DNA from: Scolanthus callimorphus
Lineage: Eukaryota > Cnidaria > Anthozoa > Actiniaria > Edwardsiidae
Reading direction: 5' to 3'
DNA: 64,000 nt
Assembly (NCBI GenBank): GCA_033964015.1
Contig: CM066914.1
Coordinates: 32,905,492 to 32,969,491, forward strand
The notes below the pieces were generated by a model. The model made no database searches and was not told the origin of the DNA. It saw only the letters and a program-made list of their open reading frames with translations. Every line of letters begins with the position of its first letter. Within the stretch, counting starts at the first letter, position 1. Of this stretch, positions 41,164-52,865 are shown piece after piece. A program made the translations under genes and the position numbers.

Positions 41164-41676
41164 TTTGAAAGACATGTTCATTGGTATGAATTCTGTGATA
41201 TGCATACTGAGGGTCAGACTGCTTTATTATCAGGCATACAGATATGGCATTGCATGTTATAGATATAAATCATGCTACTGGTCAGTTCAATGATAAATAA
41301 TTAATGACAGTTTTAATGATATTAAATCACAATGATCACATCACAATATCAACATTGATTTCAATATATTAATTATTTTCGTTCTATTTTTAATACAGGT
41401 TTACTTTTATGCAAAGGAAGAACCCCCAGTGAAGGATCCTATCACCAATCAATTGACTACTGAACTAAGGCAGTTCAGGACTACCTAAAAGCATATGACA
41501 ACAAGAATGATAAAAGGTATTCCACTTGCCGAATGTTACTTTTCATTAATTGACATACGGCAATGCTAACAACATTTCATTCAACAGAACCCATCATCAC
41601 CACATAATTGTCTGACAATTTCTTTTACCACCAAATCAAAGAGTTGTGCGAGGGCCGGGTCTAAAAAAGCCTTACG

Positions 41677-42465
41677 TTGACACTGGGACAAAGGAAATTG
41701 CTAGTAAGCGCGATCATAAAGCTAAAGGGACACGGTAAAAAGCCAGAACAACAAGCAAGTTCTGCCGCAAAAGAAACAACAACGCCACCGGTCACCACCA
41801 AGTTTTTGGCACAGGATAGTGGATTAGAAGAACTACTGGCAAAGATGGAAGGGGTGAGTCTCGACGATTCCGAATTTGTGTTCAATTCAGGCAGTGTTGA
41901 TGAGTTCGAAGAAGAGCAGGAACTCGGTGGCCCGTCGGGACCACGCATTGTAATTCGAGCTGCAAGGCAAAAACCAAAACTGGAGAGCATTTCATTATCA
42001 ATTTGGATGGCAGCAAACGCACGGATAATGCATGCGCTTATACAGAAGAGGAAGTTATGTGGCTCTTCAGGTGTCAAGGACTATTTATCATATACAGTAA
42101 AAGTAGCTGAGCTGCTCGAGGCCTATACACTAAATTCGGTGATTCTATATGACAACGAGTACCGAAAGTTACAGAGCACTTATGGGTTTAGGTGGGGAAG
42201 CGATTCCCAACACCTTCACACACGATTCCTCAAGCGCCGCACTAACCAGCTCGCAGTGCCACAAAGGGCTAACCAAGCCACTAACCAGCGTAATAATCGC
42301 ATACCACAAGTTTCGGAACCCATTTGCAAGCAGTATAACTCTTTGACAGGCTGTCACTGGCCTAATTGCCGCTTTCGACATGTGTGCATTATTCCTGATT
42401 GTAACCAGATACACCCGCAACACGAACATGCTGCTAACAGTGCTAACCTTGACCGCCCCATATGA
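41677..42465 (+). CDS. Gag-like protein of YR-type retroelement 2, SAM end plus CCCH finger
   Basis: The 262-codon open frame begins inside what looks like the last helix of a SAM domain (LTLGQRKLLVSAIIKLKG); a TAA at 41662 cuts the domain upstream. A central region (LSIWMAANARIMHALIQK) precedes a C-terminal CCCH-type cluster, ICKQYNSLTGCHWPNCRFRH followed by CIIPDCNQIHPQHEH. This layout is what I expect for gag of DIRS/Ngaro-like elements in invertebrates. The true start is upstream and broken. Pol follows directly. Confidence 0.6.
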   Translation: MTLGQRKLLVSAIIKLKGHGKKPEQQASSAAKETTTPPVTTKFLAQDSGLEELLAKMEGVSLDDSEFVFNSGSVDEFEEEQELGGPSGPRIVIRAARQKPKLESISLSIWMAANARIMHALIQKRKLCGSSGVKDYLSYTVKVAELLEAYTLNSVILYDNEYRKLQSTYGFRWGSDSQHLHTRFLKRRTNQLAVPQRANQATNQRNNRIPQVSEPICKQYNSLTGCHWPNCRFRHVCIIPDCNQIHPQHEHAANSANLDRPI

Positions 42466-42468
42466 CTT

Positions 42469-44102
42469 TCTACGCGGACGATCCACCCTTCGCCCCTTAA
42501 CCGGGCTGCTTGGGAGAAAAACTTACACGACGACTATGACGCTGACTACGTTCTTGAAGGCCTTACGAATGGATTTCAACTGATACCTTGCGATAGTAAC
42601 CTAATACCGGCGGAAGTGAGTAATTACCGCTCAGCAATCGCAACAGACGCGCGTGAAAAGGCGGAACAACAAATTCTAGAGGAAATACGAAAAGGTGATT
42701 ATATAGTAACAGCAACAAAACCGACGATAGTAAGCGCGCTTGGGGCCGTCCCCAAACCCGATAGCGACAAAATACGACTGACACACGACTGCAGCCGACC
42801 GGATTACAGTAATGTTAACTCTTACGCAACGACTGAACACTTTTCATACACGACACTTGACAAGGCGGTATCCTAAATCAATCCTCGGGCTTATCTTGCA
42901 AAAATTGATTTAAAAAGTGCATATCGTCATGTTCCTATTAATCAAGCCAATTATACTACAGGGCTCGCGTGGCGTTTTAGCGGCGATAAACATTTAACGT
43001 ACATGTATGACTGCAAGCTTCCTTTCGGGGCCTCCACCAGCCCCCAGATATTTAATACTCTAACACAGGCTGTAACACGTATGATGGCGAGGCGCGGCTT
43101 TTCTAATGTCTTGGCTTACCTTGATGACTTCCTAATTATAAGCGATAGCAAGCGCGAGTGCGAAAAATCTACAGCGAACTAATCAAACTCTTAGGCGATT
43201 TAGGTTTCGCGATTAACTGGGACAAAGCTGTCCCACCTACCCAGCGGTTAACTTTTCTAGGCATAAACTTTGACACAGTTGCTAGGCAGCTTTCGCTGCC
43301 CGAGAGCAAGCTGAGCGAAATTCGCCATCTTTTGCGCGACACAATGGCGAAGCGATCGATCACCAAGCGCGATTTATAGTCCCTACTCGGGAAGTTGAAC
43401 TTTGCAGCAAGAGTTGTATATGGAGGCAGAACATTTTTAAGACGCATGATTAATACAGTTAATAAGCTGCGCCGGCCTCATCACCGTATGCGTCCCACAG
43501 CACAATTCAAGGCGGACTTATCGTGGTGGGATCAGTTCTTTGTTTTCTTTAACGGCAAACGTTTCTTCGTTGACTTTGAGCCAGTCAGCTCGGACGAGTT
43601 TTCATGCGATGCCTGCCCAATTGGCGCAGGAGGATTCTTCAGAGGGGACTGGTTTTATTTAATGTGGTCAGTAGACTGCTCTCTTTTAGCCGCAGCACAC
43701 ATTAATCTTAAGGAGACTTACGTAGTACTAGCGTCACTGGAACGATGGAAGAACGATCTCGCTAACAAATGGATAACTGTTTATTCAGACAACATGACTA
43801 CTGTTAGCGTGATTAACAAGGGCACTTCTCGAAACCCCCACCCCATGCAATGGCAGCGTCAAATATTTTGGCTCTCTGCGACGCACAACTTCAGAGTGAC
43901 GGCTCGCTATATCCGCTCCCGTGACAATTCTGTAGCAGATGATTTGTCAGGACTTCATATAGTTGATCACTGTGAACAGTTCTGCGCTCGCAACTACAGC
44001 ACACATGCGCGTGTGCTTCCCCACATGTCACGTGACACACTTGCTTCATTATCTCAACAGGTCCAATCTCTGCTCAGGAACGTAGCTTGGATGCCCATTT
44101 AA
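42469..44102 (+). pseudogene. RT-RNase H polyprotein of YR-type retroelement 2
   Basis: RT segments in order: ALGAVPKPDSDKIRLTHDCS, SYTTLDKAVS, a TAA at 42874, AKIDLKSAYRHVPI (motif A), KLPFGASTSPQIFN, and AYLDDFLIIS (43114-43143, catalytic YLDD). A frameshift near 43162 leads to LLGDLGFAINWDKAVPPTQR and TFLGINFDT, then a TAG at 43377. RNase H follows: FSCDACPIGAGGFF (D), INLKETYVVLASLER (E), ITVYSDNMTTVSVINKG (D). RT class is judged from FGAS and YLDD context. Active-site residues survive, but two stops and one shift break the frame. Confidence 0.75.
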
Positions 44103-44180
44103 GGCGATACAGAAGCCAAGCCTTCGCACAAGGAATTACATTACAAGGAATTACTCAGGAATTACATGTAAACCAAGACG
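44080..44180 (+). pseudogene. Truncated tyrosine recombinase N-terminus
   Basis: After RNase H, a frame shift gives DAHLRRYRSQAFAQG and ELHVNQDVFLYWS, resembling the start of a YR core-binding domain (LRxYxSQ.xxF). No R, H-x-x-R or Tyr catalytic motifs follow, so the 3' end of the element, including its terminal repeats, is missing. Confidence 0.35.
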
Positions 44181-44799
44181 TGTTTCTATATTGGAGCTAT
44201 ACACATTTCATCCACTGTAACCATGGGTTATGTTTACATTTCAGGATGTCATAATCAAGTGCTATAAAGAGTTTACACGGAAGTCGTTTAATGATAAGAC
44301 TGATTTTTCCGGATTTGATCGAAGCAAGTGGCCAACGAGAAGGAATGAGAGGCACAGAGAGGCACAAAGCAGAGCTGCGAAGAATGTGCGGTGGGCAAGA
44401 ACCCCGACGCAAGCGACAGCTCTCGCGTCGGTAACAGGAGCTCGATATTCTGTTCCGTTACAGCTACCATATTATGATGCAGTTGGACACTCGTGGATAA
44501 CCGAATGTTAGAAACGAGTATTGTCATACGTGTCAGCGTCATGGACTCATAGGCTAATAGGCTCATACTAGCGACATAAAGCTCCAAATAAGGCAAACGT
44601 GCGCGAATGGCGCGCGCTGATTGGCTAAAGCCTTTACGGGACCGGCTCCACGCGGTCATTCCAAACTCCCGAAATCCTCAGAGAAATAAGACACGATTTT
44701 ATATCGTATAACTACGGAAAAAATGCTTCATTTTACAAGATCAATCAAGGCAGGGATGTTCCTGATCAAGATAAGTTTGTTTCATATATTATTTGTGCC

Positions 44800-45165
44800 A
44801 TAAAGCAGAATTTGTAACTTGAGTTGAGCCGGCCGCTCGACAACAAACAGGAATCTCAGGGAAAATTCACAATCCAAGCGTTGTCACTTAGGACCATTTG
44901 TGTATTTAGACGCTATATATAGGTATATTGACATTGCGTATCGGTATCATTTTGGTGAAAATATCGAAATTCGTCAAGAAATAAAACAGAATTTGATGCT
45001 TGAGCTGAAGCGGCTGCTCGACAACAAACGGGAATCTCAGGGAAAATTCACAATGCAAGCGTTGGTCACATATTTTCACCTGAAAACCATCTATGGAATG
45101 TACGATTTGATATTGGCATTGCGTATCAGAATTATTTTGGTGAAAATTTCGAAATGCAGCGAGAA
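44800..45165 (+). repeat. Two direct copies of a 181-bp unit
   Basis: Copies at 44800 and 44981 share GCTCGACAACAAAC, GGAATCTCAGGGAAAATTCA and TTTTGGTGAAAAT. The second copy is open in one frame for about 100 codons, but the repetition explains it better than a gene. Confidence 0.65.
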
Positions 45166-46004
45166 AAAAAAAGAAGTTCTTGATGTTTACATGTTATCTT
45201 TTGGTAGGCGTATATAAAGGTAAAGTTGTTAGAAAGCCAATTCATGTGGGAGTGATATGCAGAGGACGCAAATAATTTAATCTTCAATTTTTATCGTTTA
45301 AGGACAAAAATGTTTAGTCCATGAGCTGACAGTGTTTGTTTTTATTGGTGACCCATCAATCCGACAAGAGAAAACCAAATAATTAGATAAATGTATTTCG
45401 AGCATGCGCAGAATTACGACAGCTAAATATTGTCCATTGCTTTTAAACATAGCCAACGGATTTCGCATGTGAAAAGGCAGCTAACTTGATAAATAAATAC
45501 CTTGATATTGAATCCTTGCAATTTCCATCGAGATTTCAAATCTTAGAGGAATTTGTTTCGTAGTCGGCTTTCACTAATTTGCTCAGTTTTTTTGACACAA
45601 ATTTCCACTAAATCCCAAGAAAATTCCCAGCCTTGTGCATAGTCCCGCAATTAGACGGGCTCTTAATGCGTGATGACTTCAAATTTCGACTGGTTAGCCA
45701 TGTTTTTCGGTAAATTTAGACCTGAAAATCGTCCTTGAGCGAAACCAATCTTCGCAGCTTCGGCGAGTTAAAAACACGGGGAATTCCCGTTCGGTCGGTG
45801 GCTATTACGTAATGAAAACAAGTAAGGACAAATTGAATTGAATCAACAAGGGATTTCTTTCATTTTAGCGCTTAAAACGTGGTTTATTCGCTCAAAATAA
45901 AATGCTTTTCGCGAAATGAAATGTCCCACTCTCAGCTTCAAACCAAAATGACGCGAGCATGAACCGTCTCTATGAACCATACATTTCTGGTTCATAGAAA
46001 ATCA
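45166..46004. other. No confident feature
   Basis: Unassigned AT-rich DNA with no long frames or recognised repeat ends. Confidence 0.35.
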
Positions 46005-46045
46005 GCCAATCAGAGCGCGCGTTATATCGTAGCTATGTTATCATT
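46005..46045 (+). repeat. CCAATCAGAGCGCG-type repeat terminus
   Basis: CCAATCAGAGCGCGCGTTAT and ATCGTAGCTATGTTATCATT match 56768-56812 almost base for base. Shorter CCAATCAG matches occur at 13083, 13745 and 61999. Likely the end of a dispersed element family. Confidence 0.5.
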
Positions 46046-46211
46046 AAGGTTCTTTAAAACGTAGCTCTCTCAACAAGGATTTTTTTTCTCCAGTTTGCTG
46101 GCCATTTGAATTTTATACCATGGTCATCAGGTTAGATTAGCACCTCTGCAGTACATGTGTCTTGACAAATCCAAAATGTCTTCAAAAGAATTCATAGAGC
46201 CACCTGTTTCA

Positions 46212-46444
46212 TTAATAATACTTCAAAGTACCAGAAATTATTGATTCCTTGAAATTAATTTCTTGGATATCATCAAGTGATGCTTCTATGTAGTCGTCCT
46301 CAGCCCCATCCTGAGAAGAAGTTCCAAAGTTATCAGATTCTGAATCATCAGAGAAGGACTCCTGAGTTTCATCGTGAAGGCTATGGCCAATTTCGATGCC
46401 CTCCTCATTGGGGGTCCCAATAGCATTGGTGACTGCATTGTCAT
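46212..46444 (-). CDS. Acidic terminal exon, unidentified minus-strand gene
   Basis: Acceptor TTTTTTTATTGTAG (minus strand), then DDNAVTNAIGTPNEEGIEIG, HSLHDETQESFSDDSESDNF, GTSSQDGAEDDYIEASLDDI, QEINFKESIISGTLKYY and a stop. Strongly acidic and probably disordered. Upstream exons, which should lie above 46.5 kb, were not identified. Confidence 0.4.
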
Positions 46445-46540
46445 CTACAATAAAAAAATATGGGATGGAAAGGGGGCACATTTCATGCGTTTTGCTTCCT
46501 TTTAATTTTTCAGGCTATTTTTTTTTCTTGGTTGATTTAA

Positions 46541-46541
<1 letters not shown>

Positions 46542-46572
<31 letters not shown>
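46542..46572. repeat. Poly-G run of about 31
   Basis: Uninterrupted G homopolymer. Its length is likely unreliable in any assembly. Confidence 0.9.
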
Positions 46573-46574
<2 letters not shown>

Positions 46575-47501
46575 CATCTAAACTCGTCGAGCCCCACTGT
46601 CCTACAGGCTTGCTACCGCAGATCACAGGTGACCCAAAATCCATGAAACTTATCTGGCACACTAAAGACAATCACAACTACATGCCAGGTAAGTTTCATG
46701 GATTTTTATTCAGAATTTCTTACAAAATTTCGAGTCGGAAATATACCCTTTTATAAACTGTCTAAATTCCTATACAAAACTCTGCATTTTGAGGTGTTTT
46801 GACCCGAGCTTGACCCACATTGTGCAGAGATCCAAATTCCTGCATCCTATTCCGGACCTAGAACAGTAGTTAGTAGAGGAGACTAGACTATGCTAGAATT
46901 TTCATATTACAAACCTTTGTTCGGCTCAAGATTCAAAGCTGTGGCTTCATTTTCTTCGGTAGATCTCTGGTGCGTGAGTCTGATGGCATGTAGTTCAAGA
47001 TGGCGCTGCTGTGTTCTAAAATTCACTACATTTCCTAGTGCATTTGGTACAATATTTATGTCCATTCTGACGTTCCCATTCTCGCAATAAAGCCTTACAT
47101 TTTTTCAAGAACTCGAATGAATGAATCGTTTATTTACCACGTTTGCAGTCTAGGACTGGATATAATTGGAGTCAGCAACACGAACTAGCATACGATTACA
47201 ATAAGCATAAAAATTACAATAGACATGGTATATAACCAAAAATAATACTCGCGAAGATCTCAAGCATCTTTGTGCCGGAAGGCTCGTTTCTTGGTCAGCT
47301 GTAAAACGTTTAGCAGACCGCGGGTAAATTTGTCCAATCAAAACGTAGCGCGGGATTCCTGAGCCAAGTGGATTGTAGCTGATTGTGTAGCAGGAAACTT
47401 CAAAACCAAAGGCCTCATTTACCACTGCCTCTTTCCTTCGCGAATCTCTTGGGAGGTGAACTAGAAGTTGTTGGAGCCTAAACCCGCTAAAACTAGGAAA
47501 T

Positions 47502-47716
47502 ATGTCAACTCAAAAGGCTAAAAAAGACGGGTAGATCATTTCGGCAGTCGATACCGCAAGGAAAATTTGATAGCGCGTCCGATAGCGATAGCGAATCAAA
47601 TTCCAGTGCAGAGGAGAAGATCTTTTGCGAAGCTCATGTCGTTGGTTCCCCCTCCCACCCACGAAAAAGAATGCTTTTTGACCTTGACAAGACTGATGAA
47701 GACGATGGCCCGTCAG
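47502..47716 (+). CDS. SAM-domain gene, exon 1
   Basis: ATG at 47502 starts MSTQKAK; in that frame a TAG follows within an A run (47518-47524). With one A fewer the frame continues KTGRSFRQSIPQGKFD, SASDSDSESNSSAEEKIFCE, AHVVGSPSHPRKRMLFDLDK and TDEDDGPS to the donor CAG|GTAATC. The basic, then serine/acidic composition suggests a disordered nuclear N-terminus. The start is tentative because of the homopolymer. It joins exon 2 in phase 1. Confidence 0.5.
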
Positions 47717-48190
47717 GTAATCTAGTTTTAATTATAAACTATATTTCTCATTTCTTTTTGGCCAGTGGTTCACGCGTCGTATGCGATCTTCTGACTACAA
47801 TTACCCACGTGCAGGAGAAAATGGCGGGAATGTAAAGATTACTAACGGTTTCGCATTCCAAACAGAAAATTCATGGCGAGCAGTCTTATAATTTGTAGCA
47901 CCCTCGCTAGAAGCTGTCTTTTTTTTACTATATTATAGTTTGACTTAAAAAGTAATAAGCACCGAGCACATGGCTACAATTATCGACTGGCGGGGGAAAA
48001 ATGGCGGGATTGTGCTTATTATGTCTAGTCTATAACACAACAATTTCGTATTCAAAACAGAAAATTCATCGCGAGTGTCATATTATTTTTTTGTAGCACC
48101 TTCGCTAGAAGCTTTTTTTTAGTAATGTGTTTTAAGACATAAAAAGCTTCTGATAGTGTTTCTTGCTAGAATTTATTTATTTATTGCAAG

Positions 48191-48388
48191 ATTGGACCTG
48201 TGAGGAAGTCAGAAAATGGGCAGCAGGGCTGTTTGATGTTTCTGTAGCCAACAAGTTCACAGAGCAGGAGGTGGATGGGCCTACCTGGCTATCACCACAG
48301 ATCCACAAAGAAGACCCATACTTGTCTCTTAGCCTAACCACCATAGGAAAGAGAGCAAAGTTTTCGGATGCAGTAAACAAACTCAAGG
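48191..48388 (+). CDS. SAM-domain gene, exon 2 (SAM domain)
   Basis: After the acceptor TTTATTGCAAG the split codon gives D, then WTCEEVRKWAAGLFDVSVAN, KFTEQEVDGPTWLSPQIHKE and DPYLSLSLTTIGKRAKFSDA, VNKLK, and the donor G|GTATGC. This fits a sterile alpha motif: W..EEV..W at the start, F.E.E.DG.. in the middle, LTTIG.R.K...A...LK at the end. SAM domains mediate protein-protein (sometimes RNA) binding and oligomerisation. Length (about 65 residues) is typical. Confidence 0.7.
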
Positions 48389-48589
48389 GTATGCGAATAT
48401 GAAATTTTAAATGTCAATGAATCTCATTAGCAAAATTAATTATCAATAATGCGTTCTGATTAGTTGAGCTACTATTATGCTATATGTTATACCCTAGTAG
48501 CAGCCATAAAAATTAGCTTTTACTGAACTTGCTTGCATCGATATTTGACCAACTACTTGGATTTTTAAGACAATAATTATATCCCCCTT

Positions 48590-48930
48590 TGCTCATGGCC
48601 TCTGAGTCAATAGCCCATTCAGCGTCATAGGCAAAATTTTCCATTGTATGGATTTCACACAGTTTCCTTTGGTGGTATTCAAAAAACCATTCATGGTTTT
48701 GGCTTGTGCCACCATTGGAATATTTCCATAACCTTGTATGTTTTCCATACATTCACGACAAGGTACCTCAATTTCCGTTCTGTGGTTAACAATGTTTTTC
48801 CATCAATGTTTTTCACGGTTTCCACATAATGATTTTCTACAATTTCCTTGTGTGGAAAAATTGCACTTTTACCACGAGTGTATTTTGCATGGAAATTTTA
48901 CAAAAACCATGTAAAAACCACAAAAAAACC
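48590..48930. repeat. Degenerate short repeats of CCATGG/TTTTCCAT type
   Basis: Motifs such as TTTTCCAT, ACCATTCATGG and AAAACCATG recur every 15-40 bp in both orientations. This is a diffuse simple-repeat region in the intron of the SAM-domain gene. Confidence 0.4.
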
Positions 48931-50270
48931 TGATCAGATACAGTGTGGATTTTTTTTTCCAGTGTCCCGAAAATTGAAATATTAGGCCAGAAAACTGCAG
49001 TCTAATAAAATAATCAAATAGAATCAAAACGAAAACATACGGATCATGTCTGGGTGCAAGGCTGCACTTTTTTTGCTCAGTTAAGGTATAAGCCTAGGCT
49101 AAAATGAAGGAAAATTTAAGTGTTTAGAATTTTGTGATATTTTCCAGATAGAAAGACTGCTAGACCTAATTTAGTTATCTGAAATTTGTTTTTGAAAAAC
49201 TGCTTTCTAAACGGGCTAATACCACATTCAAAAATCGGTGATTTTCACTTCAATTAATAAGTAACCCGAGGAGTAGACTAATCCTGTTACTTTTGACAAT
49301 CAAACAAAAAGTCACACAAATATTATTTGGCTCAAAAACTATATCTTCTTCGCAATAAACTCTTGCTTGTGTTGCTAAAAGGTTTCTATTTTAATTTTGA
49401 TCTATTCTGGAGTGGAAATGAGCTTTGAAACTGTGTTTTGTGGTGCGGAAATTTGAGACGACTACGATGGAATGCAATAACCAAAACATGTGTCTAAAAT
49501 ATGACTCTCGGGGGTAGGGGTAGGTAGACCATTGTATTTTTGAGGATTCAGGCATAATGCTCAGCGGATATCCGCAGGAAACGATCCAGAATGGAAGGTT
49601 TGGCCACATTCTGGCTGTGTATGCCAAGTTTTTCTCGTTTGAAGATGATTAGCGGCTTGAAATAAGAAGAAATCACCCAGCCAAGTATATAGACATGTAC
49701 ATAAACATGTTTTATGGGGAAACAATAGACGATATCTTCGTGAATTTCGGCATGAAAGAAGATGTACTCGAGACGAAGAAATCTGTGGCAGTGCGTGGCT
49801 ATATACATTTTCGTTAATGTAAAACTTTAAGGTCAACTGGGAATTAATAAAATCCTTTATAATTTTCTTGATTTAAAAGAAAATCAAATGCACTGCAACA
49901 GATCTCTTGATCTTGATAGTCGGATAATGAATTCGTATCGATTTTGTTTGATTATCATGCCACTGGAAGAAAAACGAAAAAAACTTGAAAATTTCGAGTT
50001 TAAAGATAATCCAATTAACACCTCAATTGGGCGTTCTCTGATTTTTTGTGTGTATCAGATTTTCTATGCAGATTGAGTATATTGTTTAATGAATCTGATA
50101 TAATTTGTGTCGAAATTGCGCAAAATTAGCCTATGCAAATACCTTAAACATAACAGAGCTCTGCGCGCGAGATTCAAAATCCGATCAATAGAATAGAGAA
50201 CTGTGACGCCACTTTCAAGCTACAGCCATAGAAGACGGAACGGGATAACAATCGAAATCGAACATTTATC
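48931..50270. other. Intronic DNA without recognised features
   Basis: Part of the long intron of the SAM-domain gene. Open frames at 49391-49836 (minus) and 49888-50076 (plus) have no recognisable motifs. Confidence 0.35.
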
Positions 50271-50478
50271 AGTACTTTATAGTAAATGTTTGTGGAACAC
50301 GCCGTTTTATATAAATACCTGCTGGGATTGATGCTAGCGGTAGACTGTTTGCAGTCTGCCGGTCAACGGCACAAAAAACAGTAGGCGAGCAACCCAAATC
50401 TCTAAAGTTTTTGTCCCTCTTTGCCTTCGCCGCCTGGCATATTCGGATGCCTCTTTTCCCTTCTGTCTGCCTATCTAT

Positions 50479-50650
50479 ATTATAGCGAAGCTCTCCACGC
50501 CGGAGGCGCAATACGCATGAGAAATGGTATAATCTTCGTGTATCTTGGTATCCTGTGTTATCTGTATGGTATACTATGGCCTTTGCGAAGCGTGGTTCAA
50601 AGGTATTCCCATACTGTTAGCGCGTGCGTGTGTGTCTGCCTACTCACAAT
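50479..50650 (-). mobile_element. Diverged RE-like end with (GTGT)n tract
   Basis: On the plus strand TATAGCGAAGCTCTCC, the hairpin CGCCGGAGGCG, then GGTATTCCCATACTG and GCGCGTGCGTGTGTG parallel the order seen at 23274-23450 (RE, GGTATTCCCATACTGG, GCGTGCGTGCG). Probably an old LE/RE relative in antisense orientation within the SAM-gene intron; no LE found. Confidence 0.45.
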
Positions 50651-50744
50651 TATGTCACTAATATACACCACAGACAATCCATCGTTTGCTATGGCGTTTG
50701 AAAAGCGTGGCTCAGCGGTATTCCAATGAGTACCGCGGGCACGC

Positions 50745-50912
50745 AGAAATTACCCATACCTCTCCCAAGGGGGTTTGAGATATGACCCCTCAACCTCTCT
50801 TGAACCTTCATTGAAAAATACAGTGATTCTATCAGGTAGATAAATTGCCCCCTCTGAAATTTCCAATCCCTTCCATGGGGAGCGTCTAGATCGTCTGGAA
50901 TCTTACATTGGT
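50745..50912 (-). mobile_element. GGAATTTCCA-type MITE copy (diverged)
   Basis: Contains AGAAATTACCCATACC, TGACCCCTCAACC, AATACAGTGATTCTA and GAAATTTCCAATCCC in the family order. The terminal repeats have decayed. Confidence 0.5.
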
Positions 50913-52145
50913 CTTCTGTGTTCACAGCCTTAGCTGTCTACATGTACATTTCCTTGATGTTATATAACATCTTTTAAATCATGTTCATGCTGCTGGATGG
51001 TTGTGATCGGCATTCCAAATTCAGGTGTTCATGGTTTTCTCAGTTTCACTGTAAAGTCCCTATAACAGCAACAGCAACATAATGAGAACACAAGATGGGG
51101 TTTCGGTGCTACTGCACCTGCCCTTCTCTGCTCTGTCCTTGATACAATTCTGGTCTCGGAATTTAGTTGCAGAAATTCTTCTCCTGCGTCTTTTGCCTCT
51201 CACATGAGAAACCTGTCTTTGTTGGAAAATTTAGGATATTAAAAGCATGAGGTGCTATTTGTGGTATGATCTAAAAATTCAGGTTTCATAGTGGCAGTGA
51301 AAACCGGCATATATTTAGATGGCCATGTCGAAACTTTTTGTACTGTAGTTGTAACTCGGCACGAATCTTCCATTAAAATGGGAGAATACATGTATGCCTC
51401 CAGATGCCACATGCAAATTAAACATCAGTATCTTCCATACAAACTTAGCGCGAGAATACCACGAGGCGACTAAGTCGTTGACCAGAACGGCGAACAAAAT
51501 TGGTCCAAGTTTCGTTCCTTGAAGAAATTCTCCCACACAAAGATAATTGCTTTGAATAATGTTATAACTGTAAAGTATTCCTGTGATATGTTATGTTAAT
51601 TGTCTTTACAAGAGGGATGAACTTTTTTTCACGCATTAAATTTATTTATCCTCATTTTTTTTATTCATACCTTAATACTAGCTTGTGCAGCGTCAATGTA
51701 ACGAACAATGATCCCCTGCATATCCTTTCCAGAACTCTGCTTCACCCTGTGGTTATGTTCCCGTTTAAATGTCATAGCTAGCGTGCACAAATAATAGACA
51801 GTCATCTGAAATCCGCTCTAATACTCAACTCCTTATTTCATTTTTTAGTCCACATATACACCCAATGCAGATGGATGTAAAGCAGAAAATTAGTCCTTAA
51901 ACAAATCACTATATAGCAATGAGGAAAACTATTTCAATAATTTCGGAGGAACATTTCAGGATTGTCGAAAAATATTTGCCATAAGGCACTGGCAAATCAG
52001 GAGTAAAAGCCACTCGACAACAAGCCAATCAGGAAGCTAAGTAAGTCAGGCTTGCATTTTATCAAGACTTGCGAAATGAAGCGTTTGTTTTAATTCGCAA
52101 TTTGATTGGCCATCAATGTTACTGTTTTAAAACTTAGAAGCTTAG
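50913..52145. other. Intronic DNA without recognised features
   Basis: Rest of the intron before exon 3 of the SAM-domain gene; only short frames. Confidence 0.35.
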
Positions 52146-52467
52146 AAGCATCGTCCCCAGAGGAACGGGGGAACTCGTCGAGAAGTTCTATTCCAGTACC
52201 TCCAGCAACAACTCCGACTCCTCAGGCAATGCGAACAACTCCACCACTACGAGCAATTCCAACACCGATCACACCTTCAACGACGACACTTACCAGTCAT
52301 GGAAGCAGTAACGAAGCGACGCCAACAAGATCCGGTGAATCAATTGCAATAAGATCTTTCATCGACGACAAGGGCGGTTCAATGAAAGGATTTTGAAGAC
52401 AGTAGAAAATGTACCGCGTGACGATTTAACGAGGAGAAGACCTAAAAAGCTGCCTGTAGAACTGACG
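52146..52467 (+). CDS. SAM-domain gene, exon 3 (linker plus basic segment)
   Basis: The acceptor CTTAG|AAGCATCG joins exon 2 in phase to give EASSPEERGNSSRSSIPVPP, a T/P-rich linker (ATTPTPQAMRTTPPLRAIPT) and SGESIAIRSFIDDKG. A one-base shift near 52378 then leads to RFNERILKTVENVPRDDLTR and RRPKKLPVELT, ending at the donor ACG|GTGAGT. The splice signals fit on both sides of the shift, so a single indel is likely. Intervening exons between 48.4 and 52.1 kb cannot be excluded. Confidence 0.5.
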
Positions 52468-52610
52468 GTGAGTTCATAGAACCAAACGTTTTTGTTTTCC
52501 ATGGATAGAACCTTTTTCGGATTTAACACTCCTGATGTTCTGATGCACGTTTCCCGCCAAACTTTTCCCGCCAAATTTTGTCTTGGACATGATCACGTGA
52601 CATCTAAGGG

Positions 52611-52652
52611 TGAAGGTGAAATAGGGGGAGGTGAAGGTGAAATAGGGGGAGG
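52611..52652 (+). repeat. Two tandem copies of GTGAAGGTGAAATAGGGGGA
   Basis: A 20-21-bp unit is present twice directly. Small and probably due to slippage. Confidence 0.7.
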
Positions 52653-52865
52653 GTGACCCTAGGTTGTAGGGTTATCATACCTGTAGAGATTTTCTTTCCT
52701 TTGTCTACCTGATTTGTTTCACATGAGAGGTAAGGTGCCCTTAGGGGATAGGGCTAACTTTTGGTCCATATAACCTATATCAAGTGCAAAGTAGGGATAA
52801 CCCTAGGACTCGTGCTGTTTGCAGTGTCAGATTCTGGGTTCTCGTATCCATACCGTATTATCGAT

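Noticed and set aside
41180..44600. Long terminal repeats around the second retroelement
   Set aside because: No direct or inverted repeat pair flanks the coding region; the element appears truncated at its 3' side.
47150..47425. Minus-strand frame (AFGFEVSCYTISYNPLGSG region), extendable antisense over SAM-gene exon 1
   Set aside because: No ATG, no convincing donor, and overlap with the better-supported plus-strand exon; kept as unlikely.
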